A stretch of DNA of 64,000 nt, from NCBI RefSeq assembly GCF_014076415.1, contig NZ_CP043568.1:5022001-5086000 (forward strand), given 5' to 3'. Shown piece by piece: positions 1-10,100 of the stretch (its first letter is position 1; every line of letters begins with the position of its first letter). The position numbers were made by a program, and so were the translations under genes. Source of the stretch: Comamonas testosteroni. GTDB taxonomy: Bacteria > Pseudomonadota > Gammaproteobacteria > Burkholderiales > Burkholderiaceae_C. Under the pieces are notes generated by a model that made no database searches, was not told the DNA's origin, and was given only the letters and a program-made list of their open reading frames with translations.

Positions 1-799
1 CCAGCTCCAGGCGCTTTTCGGTCAGGCCGAAGCTCTTGAAGTATTCCTGGCTCGAGGGCAGCAGCGCCCCGCTCATGCGCTCGTTCTGCAGGCGCAGCAT
101 GATGATGACGTCGCAGTCCTTGATGCCCTCCTCCAGATTGTGGAAGACGCGCACGCCCATGCTGGCCATGTCCGAGGGCACCAGGGTGCGCGGGCCTACC
201 ACGCGCACCTCGGCAGCGCCGAGCGTGGTCAGGGCGTGGATGTCCGAGCGTGCCACGCGCGAGTGCAGCACGTCACCCACGATGGCCACGCGCAGATTGG
301 AGAAGTCCTGCTTGTAGTGGCGGATGGTGTACATGTCCAGCAGGCCCTGGGTGGGGTGGGCATGGCGGCCGTCGCCGGCATTGACCACATGCACATGGGG
401 CGCCACATGCTTGGCGATCAGATAGGGAGCACCGGACTCGCTGTGGCGCACGACAAAGATGTCGGCCGCCATGGCCGAGAGATTGTCGATGGTGTCCAGC
501 AGGGTCTCGCCCTTGCTGGCCGAGCTGCGCGCGATGTCCAGGTTGAACACGTCGGCCGACAGGCGCTTGGCCGCAATCTCGAAGGTGGTGCGGGTACGCG
601 TGCTGTTCTCGAAGAACAGATTGAACACGCTCTTGCCGCGCAGCAGAGGCACCTTCTTGACTTCACGGTCGTTGACGCTGACGAAGTTGCTGGCCGTGTC
701 GAGAATCTGGGTCAGGATGTCCTTGGACAGGCCTTCGGTGGAGAGCAGGTGGATCAGCTCGCCGTTCTTGTTGAGTTGGGGGTTGCGCTTGTACAGCAC
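1..799 (-). CDS. pyrB: Aspartate carbamoyltransferase catalytic chain (partial, C-terminus outside window)
   Basis: Catalyses carbamoyl phosphate plus aspartate to carbamoyl aspartate, the committed step of pyrimidine synthesis, in the cytosol. The visible 266 codons carry the carbamoyl-phosphate loop STRTRT at residues 66-71 and a later HPTQGLLD segment typical of the family (usually about 310-320 residues). The start is a GTG at 799-797, giving [19 protein letters not shown], the conserved beginning in Comamonadaceae; it lies 2 nt after the pyrR stop, so the two are almost certainly translationally coupled. The gene continues beyond base 1, where dihydroorotase-type genes often follow, but that cannot be seen here. 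Confidence 0.93.
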   Translation of the reverse strand, partial: MLYKRNPQLNKNGELIHLLSTEGLSKDILTQILDTASNFVSVNDREVKKVPLLRGKSVFNLFFENSTRTRTTFEIAAKRLSADVFNLDIARSSASKGETLLDTIDNLSAMAADIFVVRHSESGAPYLIAKHVAPHVHVVNAGDGRHAHPTQGLLDMYTIRHYKQDFSNLRVAIVGDVLHSRVARSDIHALTTLGAAEVRVVGPRTLVPSDMASMGVRVFHNLEEGIKDCDVIIMLRLQNERMSGALLPSSQEYFKSFGLTEKRLEL

Positions 800-801
800 G
801 A

Positions 802-1320
802 TCAGGCCTCTTGAATGCGGAAGTGGAAAACACCGCCCTCGTCGCGCGCCAGCGCCAGGGAACGGTCGGCCGGCAGCGCCACGCGCGCTGCGGCAAAGTC
901 GGCCTGGATGGGCAGCTCGCGCCCGCCACGGTCCACCAGGACGGCCAGTCGCACGCTGGCGGGACGGCCGTAGTCATAGAGTTCGTTGAGCACGGCGCGC
1001 ACGGTGCGGCCGGTGTAGAGCACATCGTCGAGGACCAGCACATCGGCGCCGTTCACATCGAAGGCGATCTGGGTCTGGGCGCTGGAAGCCATGCCGCGCT
1101 GGGCAAAATCGTCGCGGTGCAGCGAGGAAGACAGCACGCTGGGCTTGCCCTTGAGGTTCAGATCCTTGTGCAGGCGCTCGACCAGCCAGGCACCGCCCGA
1201 GGTGATGCCCGCCAGACGGGTATTGGGGCCCATGATGCGCTGCACGCCGCGCAGCAGCTCGCTATACAGGGCTTCGGCGTCCAGGATCAGGCTGCCCTGA
1301 CCCGCAATGGTTTCACTCAT
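802..1320 (-). CDS. pyrR: PyrR-type phosphoribosyltransferase / pyrimidine regulator
   Basis: 172 residues. Type I phosphoribosyltransferase with the PRPP-binding signature [13 protein letters not shown] at residues 94-106 (acidic pair plus TGRT loop) and the SSSLHRDDF segment typical of PyrR. In Gram-positive bacteria PyrR is an RNA-binding attenuator with uracil phosphoribosyltransferase activity; whether the proteobacterial form regulates is unclear, and I saw no anti-terminator structure upstream. The ATG overlaps the ruvX stop by 4 nt, and pyrB starts 2 nt downstream. The operon order yqgE-ruvX-pyrR-pyrB is the usual one in this group. Confidence 0.92.
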   Translation of the reverse strand: MSETIAGQGSLILDAEALYSELLRGVQRIMGPNTRLAGITSGGAWLVERLHKDLNLKGKPSVLSSSLHRDDFAQRGMASSAQTQIAFDVNGADVLVLDDVLYTGRTVRAVLNELYDYGRPASVRLAVLVDRGGRELPIQADFAAARVALPADRSLALARDEGGVFHFRIQEA

Positions 1321-1829
1321 GGGAGACTCCTCAAAAACTGTTCAAGAATGATGCAGGCCGAAGCCGCGTCGGCGTCGCGTGCGCCACCCGCCAGGGCTTC
1401 GGTCGTGCTGTAGCGTTCGTCCACCTCGTACACCGGCAGCTTGAAGCGGCTTCTGAGCTGGCGGCCGAATTTCAGGGCCCGGGCCGTGTTCTCGTGGGCC
1501 GCGCCATCGGGGTGGTAGGGCACGCCTATCACCAGGGCATTGGGTTGCCACTCGCGGATCAGCTTTTCCACTGCGGCCAGGCGTGCATCCGCCCCTTCGG
1601 CCTTGATGGTGGGCAGCGGGTTGGCGCCGCCCAGCACGCGGTTGCCCGAGGCGCAGCCCGTGCGCTTGATGCCGAAGTCAAAGCCCAGGAACTGCTGGAA
1701 ATGGGCCGGCAGCTCGGGCTTTTGCGGTGCGGGCGCCGCCGCAGACCTGGCAGCCGCATTTTCGGCCGAGGAAAAAGTCGAGGAAAAGGCCGCATCGGCG
1801 GCCTTGTTGGAAGAGGAAATATCGTTCAT
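1317..1829 (-). CDS. ruvX: Putative Holliday junction resolvase / pre-16S rRNA nuclease YqgF
   Basis: RNase H-fold nuclease of the YqgF/RuvX family, involved in 16S rRNA 5' end maturation in E. coli. The core starts at residue 47 with FLGFDFGIKRTG (catalytic Asp at 51), followed by the VIGVPYHPDG strand, the DERYST motif and DADAASACIIL near the end, which supplies the last acidic residue. The 170-residue protein has about 45 extra N-terminal residues, rich in Ala and Ser, compared with the usual 130-140. The upstream ATG is still preferred because it overlaps the yqgE stop by 4 nt (ATGA), a coupling seen again at the ruvX-pyrR junction. Confidence 0.9.
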   Translation of the reverse strand: MNDISSSNKAADAAFSSTFSSAENAAARSAAAPAPQKPELPAHFQQFLGFDFGIKRTGCASGNRVLGGANPLPTIKAEGADARLAAVEKLIREWQPNALVIGVPYHPDGAAHENTARALKFGRQLRSRFKLPVYEVDERYSTTEALAGGARDADAASACIILEQFLRSLP

Positions 1830-2425
1830 GCGCGACCCGACTCCGGGGACAACATCCAGCGCTGCAGGCCCAGCAGGCCCAGAGCGCGGTCATAGCGCTC
1901 GTCCACCGGGGTGCTGAAGATCACCTCGGGGTCGGCTTCCACGGTCAGCCAGGCGTTTTCGCCGATTTCGGATTCAAGCTGGCCCTCATCCCAGGAGGAA
2001 TAGCCCAGCGTGACCAGCACGCGCTTGGGGCCGGCGCCGTCCGACAGGGCTTCGAGCACATCCTTGGACGTGGTCATCTCCAGGCCGCCTGGAATGGTCA
2101 TGGTCGAGGCATAGGCCGATTCGTTCTCTGGTGCGCCTTCGATGACCATGGGCTCATGCAGCACAAAGCCGCGATCGGTCTGCACCGGGCCACCGGTAAA
2201 GACCTGCTGATCACGCAAATCATCGCGCTTGAGACCCAAATCCACTTTTTGCAGCAGGCCTTGCAGGCTGAGCTTGGAGGGCTTGTTGATAATCAGACCG
2301 AGCGCGCCACGCTCGCTATGCTCGCACAGGTAGACAACGCTGCGCGAAAACGACTCATCTTCCAGGCCGGGCATGGCAATCAGGAAGTGGTGCGTCAAGT
2401 TGATAGGCGCAGATTCTGCAGACAT
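1826..2425 (-). CDS. yqgE: YqgE/AlgH family protein
   Basis: 199-residue member of the DUF179 family (UPF0301), of unknown biochemical role; AlgH in Pseudomonas was linked to alginate regulation. Characteristic segments are the N-terminal HHFLIAMPGLEDESFSRSVV, GLIINKPS and the GGPV turn, then a GYSSWDEGQLESEI segment in the C-terminal half. First gene of the leftward operon yqgE-ruvX-pyrR-pyrB. The start codon lies only 22 bp from the divergent photolyase start, so promoters for the two genes must overlap each other or the neighbouring coding sequence. Confidence 0.93.
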   Translation of the reverse strand: MSAESAPINLTHHFLIAMPGLEDESFSRSVVYLCEHSERGALGLIINKPSKLSLQGLLQKVDLGLKRDDLRDQQVFTGGPVQTDRGFVLHEPMVIEGAPENESAYASTMTIPGGLEMTTSKDVLEALSDGAGPKRVLVTLGYSSWDEGQLESEIGENAWLTVEADPEVIFSTPVDERYDRALGLLGLQRWMLSPESGRA

Positions 2426-2447
2426 ACGGCGATTTTACTGGCGATCC

Positions 2448-3938
2448 ATGACTCCTTCTTACCCTGTGGGCTTGATCTGGCTGCGGCGCGACCTGCGTCT
2501 GGCCGATAACGCAGCCATTTATCATGCATTGCAGCAATGTGAAAAGCTGTATTGCGTCTTTGTCTTCGACGACAGCATTCTTGCCGCCCTGCCCCGCGCC
2601 GACCGTCGCGTGGAGTTCATCTGCCAGAGTCTGACCGAGCTGGATGCCGCCCTGCGCGAGACTGCGGGACGTCCGCAGACAGGGCTGATCACGCGGCGCG
2701 GCCTGCCCCAGGACATCATCCCGGCCCTGGCTCGGCAGTTGGGCGCGGGCGCCGTCTTCTGCAACGACGACGACGAGCCGGCGGCCCTTGCCCGCGACGC
2801 CCAGGTGGCGCGCAGCCTCAAGAGCCAGGGGCAGTTGCTGCTGCGCTTCAAGGACCACCGCATCTTTGCGCGCGACGAGGTGCTGACTCAAAGCCTGTCG
2901 CCGTTCTCGGTCTTCACGCCCTACAAGAACGCCTGGCTGCGAAAGATCACACCGTTCTATCTCTCAGCCTACCCCAGCGAGCGCAATCTCGCTGCCAGGC
3001 TGGCCGATCTGCCGGACACCGAGCGCCGCCCGATCCCCTCGGCTGCGGATCTGGGCTTTGCCCCGGACACGCTGGCCGGCCTGCGCCTGCCCACCGGCGT
3101 CAGCGGCGCGCGCCAGTTGCTGGCCGATTTTCTGCCGCGCCTGCCACAGTACAAGGCAGCGCGCGACTTCCCGGCCCTCAAGGGGCCCAGCTATCTCAGC
3201 GTGCATCTGCGCTTTGGCACCGTCTCGATACGCGAGCTGGCCCGCCTCGCCCACGAGGCGGCTCACAACGAGGACTGGTCTGCCGCGGCACGCGAAGGTG
3301 CGGCCACCTGGCTCAGCGAGCTGATCTGGCGCGACTTCTACTTCCAGATCCTGGCCCATCAGCCCTATGTGGTGGAACGCAGCTTCAAGCCGGCGTATGA
3401 CGCTATCGAATGGGAGACGGGAGCCGAGGCCGACGCCCTCTTCGCCGCCTGGTGCGAAGGCCGCACCGGCTACCCGCTGGTCGATGCCGCCATGCGCCAG
3501 CTCAATACCAGCGGCTATATGCACAACCGGCTGCGCATGGTCACGGCCAGCTTTCTGGTCAAGGACCTGGGCCTGGACTGGCGCCGGGGCGAGGCCTATT
3601 TCGCCGAAAAGCTCAATGACTTCGACCTTGCGGCCAACAACGGCGGCTGGCAATGGGCGGCCTCCACGGGCTGCGATGCCCAGCCCTGGTTCCGCATCTT
3701 CAACCCGGTGACCCAGAGCGAGAAGTTCGACCCGGACGGCAAGTTCATAGCGCGCTACGTCCCCGAACTGACGCCCTTGCCGGCCAAACTGCGGCATGCT
3801 CCCTGGCTGGCCAAGCCGCTGGAACTGGCCGAAGCTGGTGTCGTGCTTGGAAGCAGCTACCCGTTGCCAGTGGTGGATCATGCTGTCGCCAGAGAGAAAA
3901 CGCTGGCGCGGTATGGGGTTTTGAAGAAGGACTCCTGA
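2448..3938 (+). CDS. phrB: Deoxyribodipyrimidine photo-lyase (class I CPD photolyase)
   Basis: Repairs cyclobutane pyrimidine dimers using blue light and reduced FAD. 496 residues: an N-terminal antenna-binding Rossmann domain begins GLIWLRRDLRLADNAA; the C-terminal FAD domain shows SELIWRDFYFQIL, the GYPLVDAAMRQLNTSGYMHN segment and NNGGWQWAASTG with the conserved tryptophans. Starting at 2448 removes 25 upstream codons that would read into the yqgE promoter and do not resemble photolyase. The gene is followed by a strong hairpin at 3963-3991. It may also act as a cryptochrome, but the FAD-site sequence fits a classical photolyase. Confidence 0.95.
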   Translation: MTPSYPVGLIWLRRDLRLADNAAIYHALQQCEKLYCVFVFDDSILAALPRADRRVEFICQSLTELDAALRETAGRPQTGLITRRGLPQDIIPALARQLGAGAVFCNDDDEPAALARDAQVARSLKSQGQLLLRFKDHRIFARDEVLTQSLSPFSVFTPYKNAWLRKITPFYLSAYPSERNLAARLADLPDTERRPIPSAADLGFAPDTLAGLRLPTGVSGARQLLADFLPRLPQYKAARDFPALKGPSYLSVHLRFGTVSIRELARLAHEAAHNEDWSAAAREGAATWLSELIWRDFYFQILAHQPYVVERSFKPAYDAIEWETGAEADALFAAWCEGRTGYPLVDAAMRQLNTSGYMHNRLRMVTASFLVKDLGLDWRRGEAYFAEKLNDFDLAANNGGWQWAASTGCDAQPWFRIFNPVTQSEKFDPDGKFIARYVPELTPLPAKLRHAPWLAKPLELAEAGVVLGSSYPLPVVDHAVAREKTLARYGVLKKDS

Positions 3939-3962
3939 GGTTTTTTTCTGCTTGGCTGGCGA

Positions 3963-3991
3963 CAGAGGCCGGGAATTCGCCCCGGCCTCTG
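3963..3991. terminator. Hairpin between convergent phrB and chpA
   Basis: A perfect 11-bp stem (CAGAGGCCGGG pairing with CCCGGCCTCTG) around a 7-nt loop, 25 nt after the photolyase stop. Neither strand has a clear U-tract directly after the stem, so it may be a weak intrinsic terminator or an RNA 3'-end stabiliser serving both convergent transcripts. Confidence 0.55.
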
Positions 3992-4134
3992 CATCAAAAA
4001 CAAACCACAACGCGACAAGAAGCGCACAGCAAAAACAGAAGCGGCCTGCACCAGCTCCTTAAAGGTTTCAGATAATTTCCAATCCAAAACCCATCAAGAA
4101 CAAGCGCAAGCCGCTCCCTTATCAGTAGCAAACC

Positions 4135-7100
4135 TTATTCGACTACAGCTCCCACCCCATCCACCACGGGCCCGCCAAGCGGGCTGCGCTCAGGTGCGGG
4201 GCCGCTGCGCTGCAAAGCGTAATGCTGGATCAGGCCCAGCAGCTCCTCATCGGAATAGGGCTTGCCCAGATAGTGATTGGCTCCCAGGTCACGGGCCATT
4301 TCACGGTGCTTTTGGGCAATGCGTGAAGTGATCATGACCACGGGCATGCCTTCGAGCTTCTGATCGGCGCGGATATTGCGCAACAGATCGAAGCCGTCCA
4401 TGCGCGGCATTTCGATGTCGGACAGCACCAGGGTCGGGCGCTCGTCCTGCAAACGCTCCATGGCTTGCAGGCCGTCGGCAGCCAGCGTGACGCGGTAGCC
4501 TTCGCGCTGCAGCAGACGCTGGGTGACGCGGCGCACGGTGATGGAGTCATCCACCACCAGCACCAGTGGCACCGTGGTCTGTGCCGCTTCGGCGCCCAGC
4601 AGATCGGCACCGCCTGAACGAGCCTGCAGTTCGCCAGCGGCTGCGGCCTGCTCGGCCCTGGCCAGCATGGCTCGCACCTGCTCGCCATGGACGTTGGCCA
4701 GCGCCACCGGGTTGTAGATCTGCACCACGGCCCCCGAGGGCAGCACCGACATGCCGGTAAGCCCTGGCAGACGCGAAAGCTGCGGACCCAGGTTCTTGAT
4801 CACCACTTCCTGGTTGCCCAGCACTTCGTCCACATGCAGCGCCACACGCTGCGAGGCACTGCGCGCTATCACCACGGGGCGCGTGCGCCCGAGGTTTTCC
4901 TCACTGTGCAGAGAGGTTTGCCACAGCGCGCCGGCCCAATAGAAAGGCATGACTTCGCTGCCGTCCTGGAACTCCTGCTTGCGGTAGCTGTCCTCCAGCA
5001 CATCGACGGGCACGCGGCGCACGATTTCCACCAGGTTGGCGGGCACGCCCATCGACACGGCGCCCATGCGCAGCATCACCACCTGGGTCACGGCCGTGGT
5101 CAACGGCACAACCAGACGGAAGGCGCTGCCACGGCCTGGCTCGGTATGGGTTTCGATACGACCGCCCAGAGCATTCACTTCGGAACGCACCACATCCATG
5201 CCGATGCCGCGGCCGGCAACACCTGTCACCTCGGTGGCAGTGGTAAAGCCCGGCTCGAAGATCAGGCGCCCCGCGTCTTCAAGCGTCATATGACGCTCGT
5301 CGGTCCACAGCTTGAGACTGATGGCCTTGGCGCGAATCCGTTCCAGGTCCAGACCAGCCCCGTCGTCTTCCACGGACAGTGCCACGTCGTTGCGCTCCTG
5401 ACTCAGCACAATCTCGATGGTGCCCACGGCCGGCTTGCCCAGCTCCTGGCGCCGCTCGGGCGACTCGATGCCGTGAGCCACGCAGTTGCGCAGCAGATGC
5501 TCGAAGGCCGGCATCATGCGTTCCAGCATGCCGCGGTCCATTTCGATGGTGCCGCCCAGGATGTTCAGGCGCACCTGCTTGCCCATTTCCTTGGACGTCT
5601 GGCGCACCACGGCATACAGACGCTCGGCAAAGGAGTCGAACTCCACCATGCGCGTGCGCAGCAGATCCCGCTGCAGATCACGTGCCTGCCGGCCCTGAGC
5701 AACCAGATCGTCTTCGGCAGCGGCCAGATCCCGCTGCAGATTGCGCTGCACGGTCGCCACGTCGTTGACCGATTCAGCCATCATGCGCGTGAGTTCCTGC
5801 ACGCGCGTGAAGCGGTCGAACTCCAGCGGATCGAAACCGGCCGCCGTGTCCTTGGACAGGGCCAGACGCGACTGCATCTGACTTTCGGCCTGGACCTCGA
5901 TGTCACGCAGCTGCGCGCGCAGTCGCTCCAGGTTGCCCGTCAAGTCATTGAGCGCCGAACGCGCCTGCGACAGCCGCGCATCGACACGCGAGCGGGCAAT
6001 CAGCACTTCACCGGTCTGGGAAATCAAGCGGTCCAGCAACTGCGCCCGCACACGTACGGTCTGCTGCGACGCAGGACGCGGCACCACCGGAGCCGGCAGC
6101 TCAATGGCCTGCTCAAAATCTGCGGCAGTCTTTTCTCCGGCCTGAGCTTCCACTGCTGCTTGCGCTACACCAGACCCCGCCACACTCAGATGCAGAGGCG
6201 CCTGAGCAAGAAGATCGTCCAGTTGCGCCAGTGGCTGCTCGGGCTCCTGCTCACCGGCCATGCGCAGCACATCGAAGCTGGCTTGCAAAGCGTCAAAGCT
6301 GCTCAGCAGCGGCTCGATCGCGTCGGCTGCGGGACGCTCCTGGTCAATACGCTCCACCGCCGACTCCAGGCGGTGGGCCATCTCCCCCATGCGCATGGCA
6401 CCCGCCAGGCGGGCACTGCCCTTGATGGTGTGCAAAGCGCGCAGGGCTTCGTTGCGAGCCTCATCCAGCGTCGGGCGCCCATGCCAGCGGCGCAGTGCAG
6501 CACCGAGCTTGGGCAGCAGGTCGATGGCCTCTTCCTCGAAAATGGGAAACAGGTCGGCATCGACCTGATCGAGCACATCGATATCGTCTTCGTCATCACC
6601 GGCATGCACCGCCAGAGCAATGGCTTCATCGATGCGGCGCTGCAGCTCTGCCTCATGCTCCACGCTGCCTGCGGCAGGCACCATGGAATACGGTGCCTGA
6701 TCCGCGGCTTTTACCACGGCATCCAGCAACGAGTCGGCTGCCGATGCTCCCGCTTCCTCCTCGGCCACATCCTTGAGTCCATCACCCGCAAGCTCGGGCA
6801 AGGCCCCATCCTGCGAAAGCTCGGCAGCAAAGTCCAGCGGCAAGTCCTTGGGATCTGCAGGCAGCTGCAGCGCCTGCACCTCGGGCCACTCTGCCTCATC
6901 CTGCTCGGACAGCTCAAGATCGGCAGTTTCAGCTGCTGCACCGACATCGATCGGCGTATTCAGGATTTCACGCAGCGCGTCTTGGACAGCGGGCAAGGCG
7001 TCCTTGAGGAAACCTGCCGCAAACTGATGCAGCAAACGACGCACTTCATCGGCTGCGGTCACGCATTGCTGAATCTGCAGCGCACCGGCATAGCCCTGGG

Positions 7101-10100
7101 GCTGGAGATGCAGCAGCGCATGTTCGAGCAAACGCGCCAGCTCCGACAAGGCCTTGAAGCCCACGGTACCGGAGCTGCCTGCCAGGGAATGCGCCAGCGC
7201 GATCGCATCATCGGGAATGGTGGCAGCTGGCTCTTGCGACCACTGCTGCAACACCTCACCCAGACGCTCCGACCACTCGTCTGCTTCGTTGAGATAGACG
7301 TTGTACAGGGCTGCGCTGATGCGCAGCCCGTCAATATTGCGATAGCCGTCGTCCTGCTCACCTGTCTGCTCGAGCACCGCCTCAGTCGCCGAGACTTCGG
7401 GCTCTGGCACCTGGGCGGGTTCTTCGGCCACAACTGGACCGGGCACGCCATCCAGCAAGGCTTCAATGGCCTCCAGCTCGATCACGGCCTCTGCCGACGG
7501 CAGCTCGAGCGCCATCTCCACAGCGGTCGGCACCCCGGTAGCCACGTCCATGGCAGGGGGCTCCACGGCAGTCTGCATGTCTATGGCAGCCTGCTCGCTT
7601 TCACGCATGGCCGCTTCGAAGGCGGCGAAGTCCAGCTCCTGCAACTCTTCTGCCGCAGTGCTTTCCTGCAGCGAAGGCTGAACCTCCCCTGTGCCCTGCA
7701 TCCGCTCCGGCTCGGGCCCTGCCGCCGACTCCAGAGCAGGCAGTGCGGACGCTTCGAGCGCATCGGGTGCCTGAAGCTGATGCAGCAGATCGTCAGGAAT
7801 ATCCAGCTCCGGCAAGGCAAAGTCGGCTACAGCCGCCTCCCGCTCGGCCACCGGCTCCTGATCTGGCAGTGCAGACAGTTCTTCTTGCGGGAACTCCAGC
7901 TCCGGCATCGCAAATACAGGCTCGATCCCGGCAGGCAGTGCATCGGGCCCGGGCTCTGCATCTGCATCTGCAACCACGGCCTGCGGCTCCTGTGGCCACT
8001 CCAGCTCGTCGATCAGCTCGGGCACTGCTGGCAACTCGGGCTGCTCCAGCACAAGTTCATCCGCAGCAGTTGCCCCCTCGGCCATGCCTGGAGCCGACTC
8101 CAATCGCTGGGCACGCTCGCCACGACGCGGAACCAGAGCCACCTCGGCGCGCTCGCCTTGCAGGCGCATGGCGTCTGCAGCGGCACGGAAGGCCGTGGCC
8201 GACCAGTTCTGCGCCTGCTGGTTCTCGATATCCTGTGCCCAGACGGCAAAGGCCTTCAGGGCATCCTGAGCCAGCTGCTGCATGGCCTGCGGCATGGGCC
8301 GCTGCTCTGCCAGCCATGCATTGAGCATCTGCTCCATGGCCCAGCCGGCTTCACCAAACTCATCCAACCCCACCATGCGCGAGCTGCCTTTTAGCGTGTG
8401 GAACGCACGGCGCAGCGTGGTCTGCTCGCTCAGATTGCCGGGCTCCTCCGCCAAAACCTTGAGGGCCTGCAAGCCGTTATCCACGACTTCGCGGGCTTCC
8501 TCCAGGAAGATGGACAGAAGCTCATCGTCGCCATCCAGATCTACAGTATTCAGTTCGGCTGCCGGCAGCATAGCAGCCGCAGGCACGCCCGCAGGAGCTG
8601 CGACTGCCGCTGCCAGATCCCGAGCGACATCCGCCTCGTCAGTTGCCTGCTTGCCCGACTGCATGCCCGCAAACACCTGAGCCATGGCGTCGGCCAGCGC
8701 ATCGGAGCCCACGCCGGCCGACTCTGCCACGGCTGGTGCGGGTGTCGCCTCAAACTCGGGCAAGGCACCTGGCTCGGTCACTGCCCACGGCGGGGTGTCC
8801 TCGTCCTCGATGGGCCTGACTTGCAGCTGCTCTGGCTTCACCACAGCAGCGGGAACCGGTCTCACTTCGACAGGCGGTGGCGGTGCGGCGACCGAGGGCT
8901 CCACTGCCGGAGCAGCAATCACGGCAGCCGACGCGACCGGAGTCTGTCCAGAAGACGGTACGCCATCCATGGGAATATCCACGGTGGGACGGAAGGCTTC
9001 GGGGCCGCGACTGCGGCTATGGCCCATGACGATGCGCAGTTCGTCCTTTTCCTCGTCATAGACGAACAGCTTGCGCGCCATATTGCGCTGGTAGCTGAGC
9101 ATGTCGATGAGAAAGCCCATGGCACCGAGACTGCTGCCCAGCTTCTCGAAGATGCGAGGCTGGTTCTCGACCGTCACCTCGCCAAGCATCAGGTGCTCGA
9201 CAGTGTCACGCATGCGCTGCATGGCGGTCGCGGCCTGCTCGAATCCCAGCACCGACAGCACACCACGCATTTGCGCCATCTGGCCCGGTACCGAGGCCAG
9301 CACCGAGGTGTCCGCGGGATTGCGAAAGAACAGATCCAGCTGCTTCTCTGCCTCGCCAAGGGTGATGCGCAGCTCGCCAACCACCGAGCCCATGGTCTGC
9401 TGGTCGCTGGCCTGGCGGTAGAGCTCCTCCATCCAGATTTCCAGCGGCTCGGACTGCGCGCCATGCAGCGCCGCATCCAGACGCTGGACCAGCACGCTGG
9501 ACTGGGCGGCCTGTATTTCGTCGTCATGCCCGGCCGTCATGAAGCTGGCCTGCAGATACAGTACCGCGGTCGCCACCTCCATGGCCAGCTCGGCCGGTGG
9601 CGGCTCGCCGATGCGCTCCACCGTCTCCGCCACACGAATCAGCGCACGCGCCAGCCCATGGCTGGCAGGCTGCAGCTTGACCAGCGACTCCGATACCAGC
9701 CCGAACTGCTCGGCCATGGATCTGATCTTGCTGCGGTCGCCGCCGGCGACCGCTGACCATGTCTCGGCGGCAGCAGCAATGCGCTTGCGCGCCTGCACCA
9801 GCACCGAGGGATCGAAGCGGCCATAGCGTGCCACGTGGTAATCCACCACCGGCATGTGCTCCATGGCATAAGCCTCGTGCACGGCCTTGAGGCTGTCGCC
9901 GGCCTGCTCGCGGGGTCTGGCCTGCGCACAGAAGAACATCAGGTCCTGCATCAGGCGTGCGGGTGGCAGGCTGTCGCCCTTGGCCATGCTGGCGTACTGC
10001 ATGAGCACGCGCGAAGCCATGCGCTTGACGTAGATATCGGCAGTGATGAGTCCACGAGCCTGGCCATCGAAGAAGGCCGCAGCGATTTTCCAGAAACTGC

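Noticed and set aside
4687..8394. Very long plus-strand open frame (1235 codons) opposite chpA
   Set aside because: Runs antisense to a well-supported kinase gene; the translation is His/Gln/Arg-rich and without domain features, as expected from high-GC antisense frames.
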